This document shows, in pieces, positions 26,792 through 34,087 of a DNA stretch of 38,050 bases. A program made the position numbers and the translations under genes. Location: the IMG/VR virus record IMGVR_UViG_3300021957_000116, positions 1 to 38,050 of that record; one strand, 5' to 3'. The stretch comes from a virus. The stretch's first letter is position 1. Each line of letters opens with the position of its first letter. The notes under the pieces are model-generated. The model had not been told where the DNA came from. It saw nothing but the letters and a program-made list of their open reading frames with translations, and searched no databases.

Positions 26792-27070
26792 TTAAGTCTT
26801 ACTAAATAAAGATTTTTTAGTTTTTACTGCAGGCTTAACTTCTTCTACTGCTTCTTCCTTAACCTCTTCTACAACAGGCTCAGGAGCTGGTTCGGGTTCG
26901 GGAGCAACTTCTACTACTTTTGGATTACCCTGCCACTCAGCAACAAACTCATCAAGCACAGCTAAACCATAACCATGTTTCATGGCCCAGTTTTTAACTT
27001 CTTCTTCTGTTTTTAAACCTTCTTCTTTGACTTTTTCAACATCAGAAACAGTGTCTGCATAATTTGTCAT
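26792..27070 (-). CDS. Small acidic head/neck protein of unknown function
   Basis: This is a 92-aa protein. Residues ~10-50 look like a short helical domain (VEKVKEEGLKTEEEVKNWAMKHGYG...LDEFVAEWQG). It is followed by a disordered Pro/Glu/Val-rich linker (APEPEPAPEPVVEEVKEEAVEE) and a basic tail ending KTKKSLFSKT. It lies between the major capsid gene and the connector. A hairpin precedes it, and an AAGGAG sits near its ATG. Its position would suit a decoration protein, a scaffold helper or a capsid-associated peptide, but I recognise no family. Confidence 0.78.
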   Translation of the reverse strand: MTNYADTVSDVEKVKEEGLKTEEEVKNWAMKHGYGLAVLDEFVAEWQGNPKVVEVAPEPEPAPEPVVEEVKEEAVEEVKPAVKTKKSLFSKT

Positions 27071-27093
27071 TTATTTTCTCCTTTTACTAGAAA

Positions 27094-27123
27094 GGGGAGG
27101 CAGATAAGAACACCTACCTCCCC
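27094..27123 (-). terminator. GC-rich hairpin after the major capsid gene
   Basis: On the minus strand GGGGAGGTAG (27123-27114) pairs with CTGCCTCCCC (27103-27094), 10 positions with one G-T pair, around a 10-nt loop. TTTCTAG follows. The stem is strong but the T tract is short, so a leaky terminator (attenuator) or an RNA 3'-end stabiliser for capsid mRNA is more likely than a full stop. Confidence 0.65.
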
Positions 27124-27156
27124 TGGGGTATAACTAAGTATGTTACCTAGTAAGTA

Positions 27157-28557
27157 TTAACCAGCTTCAATTAATGATGCATATGCGAAGTTTGTTGCAT
27201 CAAGAGCAGCGTTACTGTTAGAGCTAAGTGCTTTGAAATCAAAGCGGGTGCTCATGTACATTGCTGTAACCTGCTGGCGTGGTTCATACTCGCTCTCAAT
27301 CTCCATGCCTCGGCGTTCCCCGATGAGGAATCCTGGCTTGTAGACTAGAACACCGAGTTCGTTTCCGGTAGAACCTACATTATCCATGAACTCAGAGATA
27401 ACAATTGGAATACCATAAATGGCACCTACTGCACCTGTGAGATACGTGGCATTTGGTCCGAACTTATCGACAGTGCGGAAGTCAGAGAAGCTAACTAGCT
27501 CGTTGTAGCCTTCAACAGAAGTTACGTAAACTAGGTGATCTCCAAGCTGTAGACCATACTTACCCATCTTCGCACGGGCAGAGGCAATGTCTGAAGCATC
27601 AGCTTTGTCGTTTCCACTACCTGTAGTGGTTCTTAGACCAGAAATATCGTCGGCAAGAGTAACAAGACCTTTAATTACTGACGCATAACCTGTTCCTGCT
27701 GCGATAGCATTGGTTGGTGCTGCTGTAAACCCTGTAAGGGCGCCTGTTCCACGAAGGATTGCCTTGTCGATTGCGCGAGCAACACGGCGTGTAGCTGCAC
27801 GACGAAGGAAGTCCATTAGGGGTAGAACTGTGTCTTCTTCTTCATCCTTGGCAAGGTGAGTTGTTGCCATGAACTTATGAGGTGTGAGTTCTACTGCACT
27901 GATTGTGTTCTGGTTTGAAGTTGGAACGTTTGTTGCGTCTGCAATGCCTGTGGCAAAAGTGCCAGAAGCAAACTGAGCAACATCACCGTCAGTGTCTTCC
28001 TTAGCAACAGGAATTCTGAAAGTCTTTGCATCAACTTGAATTCTGTCGAACATAGGAGCAATAACGAGCTGCTGTTCCATTTCTTCGTATACATTAGATG
28101 AGAAATTTGAAAGGAACTGATCAACAGCTGTGACCGCCTTAATTTTCTGACCCATCTTAGTGTCGAAGGGGTCGCGACGGCCTAGGGCCTGGGAAAGCAT
28201 ATATGCGTTCGCCATTTCCTTCTCGGAGAACTGCTCTCTGCTTGTATGAGAAGTTTCCTGATAGACCATCTTGGACTGTGATAGAGCAGAAATTTGCTCT
28301 TCGTACTTTTTCATTTGAGCCTTAAGTTCAGCAACCTGCTCTGTTTCAACAGGGGTGTACTCTGAACCTTTTTTGTCCTGGGCATCAGCCTCAGTTAGAA
28401 TTGCCTCACCAGTCTTTTCAACAAGCTCGGCAACTCGTGGCTCGGAAACCTGAGCAGGGGCACTCTTTACTTCAACTGCGGGTGCAGCTGGAGCAGGTGT
28501 TTCTGTCTCGGCTTCGGTTTTAACAACGATTGGATCGCCAACGTCTTGTGTCGCCAT
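27157..28557 (-). CDS. Major capsid protein from internal start (nested, in frame)
   Basis: The ATG at 28557 (Met539 of the long frame, MATQDVGDP) has AAGGAG (28572-28567) with 9 nt between GGAG and the ATG. This is as good as any gene start in the window. The product would be 466 aa: an N-terminal Ala/Pro/Glu-rich stretch and coiled coil (about 90-100 residues, comparable to the HK97 delta domain), then the complete HK97 fold. That is a normal capsid precursor length. It would supply the hundreds of copies needed for a shell while the full fusion stays minor, similar in principle to lambda's nested C/Nu3 genes. Whether both are made cannot be decided from the sequence. Confidence 0.65.
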   Translation of the reverse strand: MATQDVGDPIVVKTEAETETPAPAAPAVEVKSAPAQVSEPRVAELVEKTGEAILTEADAQDKKGSEYTPVETEQVAELKAQMKKYEEQISALSQSKMVYQETSHTSREQFSEKEMANAYMLSQALGRRDPFDTKMGQKIKAVTAVDQFLSNFSSNVYEEMEQQLVIAPMFDRIQVDAKTFRIPVAKEDTDGDVAQFASGTFATGIADATNVPTSNQNTISAVELTPHKFMATTHLAKDEEEDTVLPLMDFLRRAATRRVARAIDKAILRGTGALTGFTAAPTNAIAAGTGYASVIKGLVTLADDISGLRTTTGSGNDKADASDIASARAKMGKYGLQLGDHLVYVTSVEGYNELVSFSDFRTVDKFGPNATYLTGAVGAIYGIPIVISEFMDNVGSTGNELGVLVYKPGFLIGERRGMEIESEYEPRQQVTAMYMSTRFDFKALSSNSNAALDATNFAYASLIEAG

Positions 28558-30171
28558 TTTATCATTCTCCTTTGAATTAGTAGTTTTATGACCGTGAAGC
28601 ATTAGAGCTAAATCTTTTTCCTCAACTTCACCTGATTTAATCGCATTCAGCTCTTGAATTTGATTTATCATATGATTCGCAACTTGATAATTTGTATCAG
28701 TCCATTCGTCGAATGGAGTGATTTTTAAATTAATAGTTTTGTTCAATTTTTCTTGATCATCTTCGGTTTTTACCTTAGATTTCACATCGTAAAGCTCTTT
28801 TTCACTCAAAGTAACGAATGATTCGAAGCTTTCTTTGATAGCTACTCTATCTTTGTCAGTAAATTTGACCTCTGGAACAGTTGTTAGTGTAATATCAAAC
28901 TTAGTTCCTAAATCCCAGTTATTAACAACAGATAAAGTTTTTGCATCAACGTTAATAGTATTATCCAATGATTCGCCATTTAAGTCAACTTGTAAAAGTT
29001 GATAAAATGGGTTTTGGGCAGTCGCAAGTTTTGTAACTTTCCACCGCTTATCATCGAATTTAACAAAATTTTCGTGTGTTAAACGTGATGTTTCCGCACT
29101 GAGAAGATTAACAAAAGGAATGGGTTCGTAAGGATCAGCACTAATAGCTTCTTCCTCATCGTCTATTTCCTCTTTCTCCGTTTCGATAATATCTTCTTCA
29201 GAAGCAACTGTAATAGTTACTTCTTCTGATTTTTCTTCAACGGCCTCTTCAACAGAAACATCGGATGACTCGGTAAGATCATCTTCAGTCTTAATTTCTG
29301 AATCTTCACTCATTTCTTCATCTCCTTTTCTGTTTTCCGATTCTGTTAAGAGATTCATAGACCCATTACCCATCGTCTCAGATGGGGACTGCGGTCTTTG
29401 TTCCTCTACACTTTGCTCATTTTGCATTTCACTAGGTTTAACCATAAAAACAAGCTCATGCTTATGAGAAGTAGGCTTTGTAGCCTCTAATAATTTATAA
29501 TATTTGACATCATGGAAGTGTTTTTCTCCATGAGAGGTATAAGTAGTAACTCCGTTACCGTTTTCATCTACTTCAACAGTATGATAATGTCCACCTACGT
29601 ATGCGGTAACTCCTACACTAACATCCGTAGCTTTTTCGATAATTTCGTTTTCATCTTTTTCAAATTGTTTTTTAAAAGTTTCGTAATCTGAGTCAGATTC
29701 GAAGTTTTTTCTAACGCTAAATAAACTCTCTTGATTACAAGGGACAGAAACAACACTAATTTCCATTAGCTCTACATCAGTAATTAACATAGTGTCCGAA
29801 TCTCTGTCATAAGCGCCGTCTTTTACTTTAAATCCTACGCTAAAACTTTTTAATGCTCCATCTTCGATTAAGGTTTGTACTCCATGTAATTTTTCAGCAG
29901 CTTCACTAACAGCAGCCTCTACATAAATACCTTTTTTATCGACGGTAACCTTATCTACACGGCCAATGGGTTTACCGTGGTCATGTTGATATAGTAATAC
30001 GGGGTTTTTTCTATAGTTTTCAACGCCTTTTGCCCAAGCAGTCGCAGGGATAATATCACCCGCTCGATCTTTATCGGCAGTATTGGCATATCCAGCAATT
30101 TTAAGGGGTTTATTGTTTTTTCTTGCGCCTTTTGTTTCTAAAACGCTAGTTAAATATAATGTCTTATTCAT
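27157..30171 (-). CDS. Prohead protease - spacer - HK97-fold major capsid protein, single reading frame
   Basis: There is no stop in 1004 codons. Residues 1-~160 are an HK97-type prohead protease (S78 family): LKIAGYANTADKDRAGDIIP, LLYQHDHGKPIG with candidate catalytic His63/65, LKSFSVGFKV with Ser111, and ELMEISVVSVPCNQ. Residues 188-240 are His-rich (GGHYHTVEVD, HGEKHFHDV, SHKHEL). Residues 288-345 are highly acidic, followed by an unrecognised ~180-aa region. From Met539 comes the capsid protein: a coiled-coil delta-like segment (VAELKAQMKKYEEQISALSQ), then the HK97 fold (QVDAKTFRIPV, RRVARAIDKAIL, GIPIVISEFM, GFLIGERRGMEIE). The protease would remove the N-terminal parts. It begins at a TAATG junction with the portal gene. 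Strong internal ribosome sites precede Met287 and Met539, so free capsid protein is probably made in excess over the fusion. Confidence 0.9.
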   Translation of the reverse strand: MNKTLYLTSVLETKGARKNNKPLKIAGYANTADKDRAGDIIPATAWAKGVENYRKNPVLLYQHDHGKPIGRVDKVTVDKKGIYVEAAVSEAAEKLHGVQTLIEDGALKSFSVGFKVKDGAYDRDSDTMLITDVELMEISVVSVPCNQESLFSVRKNFESDSDYETFKKQFEKDENEIIEKATDVSVGVTAYVGGHYHTVEVDENGNGVTTYTSHGEKHFHDVKYYKLLEATKPTSHKHELVFMVKPSEMQNEQSVEEQRPQSPSETMGNGSMNLLTESENRKGDEEMSEDSEIKTEDDLTESSDVSVEEAVEEKSEEVTITVASEEDIIETEKEEIDDEEEAISADPYEPIPFVNLLSAETSRLTHENFVKFDDKRWKVTKLATAQNPFYQLLQVDLNGESLDNTINVDAKTLSVVNNWDLGTKFDITLTTVPEVKFTDKDRVAIKESFESFVTLSEKELYDVKSKVKTEDDQEKLNKTINLKITPFDEWTDTNYQVANHMINQIQELNAIKSGEVEEKDLALMLHGHKTTNSKENDKMATQDVGDPIVVKTEAETETPAPAAPAVEVKSAPAQVSEPRVAELVEKTGEAILTEADAQDKKGSEYTPVETEQVAELKAQMKKYEEQISALSQSKMVYQETSHTSREQFSEKEMANAYMLSQALGRRDPFDTKMGQKIKAVTAVDQFLSNFSSNVYEEMEQQLVIAPMFDRIQVDAKTFRIPVAKEDTDGDVAQFASGTFATGIADATNVPTSNQNTISAVELTPHKFMATTHLAKDEEEDTVLPLMDFLRRAATRRVARAIDKAILRGTGALTGFTAAPTNAIAAGTGYASVIKGLVTLADDISGLRTTTGSGNDKADASDIASARAKMGKYGLQLGDHLVYVTSVEGYNELVSFSDFRTVDKFGPNATYLTGAVGAIYGIPIVISEFMDNVGSTGNELGVLVYKPGFLIGERRGMEIESEYEPRQQVTAMYMSTRFDFKALSSNSNAALDATNFAYASLIEAG
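29311..29325 (-). promoter_or_regulatory. Internal ribosome binding site at Met287 of the protease-capsid frame
   Basis: AAAAGGAG ends 8 nt before ATG 29313-29311 (MSEDSEIKTED), in frame with the long gene. A product from here would lack the protease and begin with the acidic spacer. It may represent a scaffold-capsid fusion or mark a former gene boundary. Confidence 0.5.
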
Positions 30172-31445
30172 TAATTTTCATCCTCTATTGTAGTAGAGTC
30201 CTCTAGACTTTCTTCTGCGGTAGGTCTACCTCCCTGAGTCGCATCTGTAGCACTTCCTGTAATATTTTGAGGAATTCTAATGCCGTCTGAGTCTCCGTCT
30301 TCAAGTTTTGGAAATCTTAATCCAACTCTAGCCTCGTTCGGTGTAATAATTCCTGTATTAACCAACGTTGAATAGTAAATAGCTTGAGTTCTGTTATCAG
30401 GTTGTAAAGATAGTATAGCAGTTTTATCTGGTCGTATACTAATGTTATTATTAAAGAAGTGAGAAAAAGCACTACAAAATTGTTCTAAAATAGGCAGTAC
30501 TGTGTGGTTATAAAACAAAACTTGATTAGCCTGAATATTAGCATTATTACCACTTTTTAGCATAACATATGGTACTCCAAGAGCCTTTGCCATATCCTGT
30601 TGAATTCGTTCAATTGAATTTTCAAAATCTAATTCATTAAAATTTATCTGAGAAAACTTATCAATTTTTAGTCCACCATCCAAAATTGCAGGAGAACGTG
30701 CTCCGTTAAATAAACTAGTATAACTTTGTCTCCAAGATTCTAGAAGTCTATATTTAATTTTTTGACTTAAAACATTATCTGTAGTAAGAACAAATCCGGG
30801 TACTGCATTATTTTTAAAGAATTGTCTTTGGAAGTTAATCATATAATAATAAAGCTCAAAAAGTCTTTCTAAAGGACGAAGTCTACTATACCCCCTAAAG
30901 ATGCTTTCTTCATTCTCACTCTTAACATGAATTATTTCACTAGGTAAAAACTGAATAGCTTCTGATTTTCTCGATTTTCCATAACCAAATAAATCTGATT
31001 CACTTTGGTTTCTCAAAAGATAATTATAATGAGAAACAAAAGCCCTTTCATCTGGTACAATTTCCATATCATTTGCAGGAATTACGTAAATAGCGCCACC
31101 TTCTTGGTCTTTGTCATAATAGAAAAAGGCGTTACCATCTAGAAAAAAATCTAGAAAAGCACGCCTAAACAATCTAACTCTATCTTCAAATGGATTAGGT
31201 TTATTTTGTAACAGTTTGTGAACTTTTTTAGACGGAGAACCTCCTTCGATTACTAAAGGCACCTCTATTAAAGCATTAATAACTATGTCTACTGAGCGAT
31301 GAACAATTTCAATCTCTCTATAAGCTTTTTCAAAGTCTACAATATTGTCAGGGCTTGAAAAAGGTTCCTGAGAAGCAATAGATGGCTGTACAGGATTTAG
31401 TTTTTCTGAAAGATATTGTCTCCATGATGGAACATCATTTGCCAT
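30171..31445 (-). CDS. Portal protein (HK97/SPP1-type)
   Basis: This 424-aa protein lies directly before the protease-capsid gene, the standard portal position. Recognisable portal elements are YREIEIVHRSVDIVINALIEVP near the start and LLQNKPNPFEDRVRLFRRAFLDFFLDGNAFFYY (wing/stem region, about 98-130). IQFLPSEIIHVKSENEES and YRLLESWRQSY follow, as does the clip/crown part with DMAKALGVPYVMLKSGNNANIQANQVLFYNHTVLPILEQF. The C-terminus is acidic and disordered (LEDSTTIEDEN). The protein forms the dodecameric DNA channel that binds the terminase and the connector. Its stop overlaps the next start by one base; the upstream neighbour, an HNH nuclease, ends 3 nt before it. Confidence 0.93.
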   Translation of the reverse strand: MANDVPSWRQYLSEKLNPVQPSIASQEPFSSPDNIVDFEKAYREIEIVHRSVDIVINALIEVPLVIEGGSPSKKVHKLLQNKPNPFEDRVRLFRRAFLDFFLDGNAFFYYDKDQEGGAIYVIPANDMEIVPDERAFVSHYNYLLRNQSESDLFGYGKSRKSEAIQFLPSEIIHVKSENEESIFRGYSRLRPLERLFELYYYMINFQRQFFKNNAVPGFVLTTDNVLSQKIKYRLLESWRQSYTSLFNGARSPAILDGGLKIDKFSQINFNELDFENSIERIQQDMAKALGVPYVMLKSGNNANIQANQVLFYNHTVLPILEQFCSAFSHFFNNNISIRPDKTAILSLQPDNRTQAIYYSTLVNTGIITPNEARVGLRFPKLEDGDSDGIRIPQNITGSATDATQGGRPTAEESLEDSTTIEDEN

Positions 31446-31448
31446 TTG

Positions 31449-31814
31449 TTAATTCTTCTCCTTTTGAATTTCTACCCAATTTTTTACTTTCTTTACCACG
31501 GAATTATCATATCGTTGTCCAAATATATTGTGTAATCTTTCGTGGTGTTGTTTACACAGAGTGAGAGCATTATCATTAGATAGCTCCCAGAAATAGTCTT
31601 TTTCAAACTGTTCTCTATAAATATTTATTTCTTCTACAGTGGTTATTTCGTCTATATTATTTTTTGCACACCAAGAATTAAATAACTCAGAAACACTATA
31701 AAGATGATGAAATTCTAATTTATCTGTAGAAGCACAAATATAACAATTATCTGTTTTTTGATATCTCTTCTTTAAGTAATCTCTAATATATTTTACAGGA
31801 AATCTTTTTAGCAT
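31449..31814 (-). CDS. HNH endonuclease in the packaging module
   Basis: This 121-aa protein has a zinc-type HNH motif. C24-x2-C27 is followed by the LEFHHLYS pair His36/His37, then NDNALTLCKQHHERLH, with Asn82, C87-x2-H90 and His91/His95. These are the residues expected for the beta-beta-alpha-metal nuclease site. The N-terminus is basic (LKRFPVKYIRDYLKKRYQK). It lies between a glycosyltransferase-like gene and the portal. HNH proteins next to terminase genes in HK97-type phages assist DNA cleavage during packaging, and that is the most likely role. A free-standing homing nuclease is the alternative. No small terminase gene is seen in the window. Confidence 0.9.
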   Translation of the reverse strand: MLKRFPVKYIRDYLKKRYQKTDNCYICASTDKLEFHHLYSVSELFNSWCAKNNIDEITTVEEINIYREQFEKDYFWELSNDNALTLCKQHHERLHNIFGQRYDNSVVKKVKNWVEIQKEKN

Positions 31815-31826
31815 ACCAGATAAATT

Positions 31827-32495
31827 TTAATTATTTTGAAAACTATGAAGATTTTGAAAATCTTTTAGTACTTTCCACCGTAATTCTTTGTGATTTTTAT
31901 GTGCATTTAGTCCCACATCTTTTTCCGGTAACAATTCTACTTCAGTTGAAATAGTTTTGTGTTTAGTCTTATAAAAATGAGACATAGACAAAGACACTAA
32001 TATGTCATCACCTCTTTTTATAGTTCCCCAAGGTTTTATGTACTCATCAAAAACACTTTTTAAACTATCATTGTTTACTGCAACACAAGAACCTACAGCT
32101 ATGTCCACATCTTTATCTACACACCACACATCTTTTAACTCTTCGTAAGATTTTGCGTCTTCTAAGTTGTTTTTTCCATAAATACTTATCAAAGAAGTGG
32201 GGTATTTTTCAACTGTTTTTCTCAATTTTAATAAACAATGTTTGGTTGGTAAAATATCATCATCTAAAATGATAGAATATTTAAATTTAGATTTATTTGC
32301 CCAATACCAGCGGTCAATACACCATTTATTTTGTTCATTATTATGAAATAATACTTTTGATACTTCAAGTTTTGTGTTATTTCCATTATTTACCACTAAT
32401 ATCGGCATAAATCCTTGAAAAGTATATGCTATTCTTAAAACATTTTCTAATCTTTTGTAATTTAAAATTATTAACTGAGTGTCCCTTAAAATCAT
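31827..32495 (-). CDS. Glycosyltransferase-like protein (GT-A fold, GT64-like)
   Basis: This 222-aa protein starts with a Rossmann-like strand (TQLIILNYKRLENVLRIAYTFQ) and has VVNNGNN near 34-40. A D-x-D type metal site lies in YSIILDDDILPT (Asp78-80). Further on are GSCVAVNN and a second acidic motif, RGDDILVSLSMS (161-172). The order (N-Y-x-R, D-D-D, G-D-D) resembles GT64/exostosin-type domains that transfer sugars from nucleotide donors. It overlaps the terminase gene by ATGA and is thus tightly linked to packaging genes, though it has no packaging role; it may be a moron. It could glycosylate virion proteins or alter host surface glycans. The acceptor is unknown. Confidence 0.78.
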   Translation of the reverse strand: MILRDTQLIILNYKRLENVLRIAYTFQGFMPILVVNNGNNTKLEVSKVLFHNNEQNKWCIDRWYWANKSKFKYSIILDDDILPTKHCLLKLRKTVEKYPTSLISIYGKNNLEDAKSYEELKDVWCVDKDVDIAVGSCVAVNNDSLKSVFDEYIKPWGTIKRGDDILVSLSMSHFYKTKHKTISTEVELLPEKDVGLNAHKNHKELRWKVLKDFQNLHSFQNN

Positions 32496-33760
32496 GCAGC
32501 AAAAATTCCCACAGAACGTTTTTGGTGAGTATAAATTGCATATCTTACCGCATCACTCGCATGAGAAGCCCAATCATGTACTGGTTTTGGGTTTTCAGTT
32601 TTAGGGTTCCACTTATAACTACTTAAAGAAGAATAAGTATGCCCACATTTATTAACATCAACTAGTAGTCTATCATTTTCAATTAAAACTTGTACTGCAG
32701 CAATACCATCATTTACTGATTTTATAGCATTTTCACAATATATATCATAATCATATGCTAAATCTGCTTTTAGTTGTTGTGCCGCACTATCAATGTAGAT
32801 TGAATCAATACCCCACTCATCTACTTTTTCTTGTATTTCTTCTGCAAGAGTACTAGTGGTAGTTTCATTTGACACATATTCATCAACTAAATAAAATTCT
32901 TCTCCATCTGTAGCCATCACAATAAAGACATTCTCATCTCTATACCCTACGTCCAGTCCGGCTATAAACTCATAACGTCTATCTCTAGCTTGAATGTGTT
33001 CTAAGTCTATTAAATGTTTCTCTTCATTTAAATCATAAACTTGTAATTCAGTAGTTGTCCACTCACATTCATATTCTTGAGCAAAAAGTTTTCTGGTACT
33101 AGACTTTTTAGCTTCTTCAATATCTTTCTCTTTTAAAAAAGGGTTAGACCTCCAAGTATATAACCCCGATCCCCAATCTGGATACTCTTCATCTTCTGCT
33201 CTTAAAAAATAATTGTAAAGGTAATTACCTTTTCCTCTAGGAGTTGAAATAAATAAAGCTCTAGAATTTTCATATGTTGATAGGGCCGGTCTTAAATCTC
33301 TTGTAAAATATTCATCGTCATCAATAATTGCGGCCTCGTCTACAATTAACAAATTAGCAGCTCTACCAACTAAACTATCTCTATTATTAGCACTAAGTAA
33401 TCTAAAAGTTGAACCATTAATTAGTCTTACTACTTTGTCTTTTTGATTAAATCTATCCACTTCTATTTGTAAATTTTTAATAATATCAGTTGTATAGTCC
33501 CATATGATAGAAGACAAAGAAAAGTTAGGAGCAACAATCATAACTTGTTGGTTAGGCTCTAATAGTTTAGCAAACGCTAAGATAGAAGCAGACAAACTCT
33601 TTCCCGTTCTTCTAGCAGATACGTGAACCCAAAAACGATTTTCAGATAAGCCATTCACCATGCCCCACTGAGAGTCGTTAAACTGAATTCCTCGGTGTTC
33701 TCCTACAACAATTTTACCTAAAAGTCTCTCAATTGGGACTTTAAAAAAATTTTCTGACAT
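32492..33760 (-). CDS. terL: Terminase large subunit
   Basis: This 422-residue protein has all TerL hallmarks. The Walker A motif SARRTGKS is at 48-55, Walker B LLIVDEA is at 137-143 with catalytic Glu142, and the coupling motif STPRGKGN is at 172-179. The RuvC-like nuclease follows, with Asp270 in AGLDVGYRDE, Asp324 in IYIDSAAQQ and Asp403 in HASDAVRYA. It pumps DNA into the prohead through the portal and cuts the concatemer. It is a complete gene of normal length. The upstream neighbour is the XhlA-like membrane protein (16 nt gap) and the downstream neighbour the glycosyltransferase. The small subunit is not in the usual place beside it. Confidence 0.96.
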   Translation of the reverse strand: MSENFFKVPIERLLGKIVVGEHRGIQFNDSQWGMVNGLSENRFWVHVSARRTGKSLSASILAFAKLLEPNQQVMIVAPNFSLSSIIWDYTTDIIKNLQIEVDRFNQKDKVVRLINGSTFRLLSANNRDSLVGRAANLLIVDEAAIIDDDEYFTRDLRPALSTYENSRALFISTPRGKGNYLYNYFLRAEDEEYPDWGSGLYTWRSNPFLKEKDIEEAKKSSTRKLFAQEYECEWTTTELQVYDLNEEKHLIDLEHIQARDRRYEFIAGLDVGYRDENVFIVMATDGEEFYLVDEYVSNETTTSTLAEEIQEKVDEWGIDSIYIDSAAQQLKADLAYDYDIYCENAIKSVNDGIAAVQVLIENDRLLVDVNKCGHTYSSLSSYKWNPKTENPKPVHDWASHASDAVRYAIYTHQKRSVGIFAA

Positions 33761-33776
33761 TTCCCCTCGTCTTATC

Positions 33777-34073
33777 TTACTTAAATATGTTTGTTAGTCC
33801 AGCTAAAATAGCTACAACAGCTGCTACTAAAGAGCCCACCCAAAGTAGCGTTCTAATACTAGTTTTTCCTTGAGTTGCCATTGTTTTTAGGTCTACGATT
33901 TCTTTGTGTAAGTTTTCAATCCTCTTATCTGTTTTATCTTGGTTCTGAAGAATTTTTTCATAACGTTCTTTACACACAGCTTCATGAGTGTTCAAAGAAG
34001 CTTTCGTTTCTTGAGTTCTCTCATGTAATGTATTAACATCTTTTGCTAAATGGTCTGTAGTAACCTCTGCCAC
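33777..34073 (-). CDS. XhlA-like coiled-coil membrane protein
   Basis: This 98-aa protein has a soluble helical part (residues ~1-65: KDVNTLHERTQETKASLNTHEAV...ILQNQDKTDKRIENLHKEIVDLK) with a heptad pattern. It is followed by one C-terminal membrane segment (TLLWVGSLVAAVVAILAGLTNIF, about 74-97). This is the layout of haemolysin XhlA-type proteins, which work with holins in some phages. A tail or terminase-associated membrane factor is an alternative. It lies between a collar-domain fibre gene and terL, so it is not in a lysis cassette; no endolysin or second holin is visible in the window. Confidence 0.72.
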   Translation of the reverse strand: MAEVTTDHLAKDVNTLHERTQETKASLNTHEAVCKERYEKILQNQDKTDKRIENLHKEIVDLKTMATQGKTSIRTLLWVGSLVAAVVAILAGLTNIFK

Positions 34074-34087
34074 TAAACTTCTCCTTT

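Noticed and set aside
33777-34073. Calling the 98-aa membrane protein a true holin
   Set aside because: One membrane segment after a coiled coil fits XhlA-type helpers, but no endolysin or partner holin is nearby, so a holin call is not supported.
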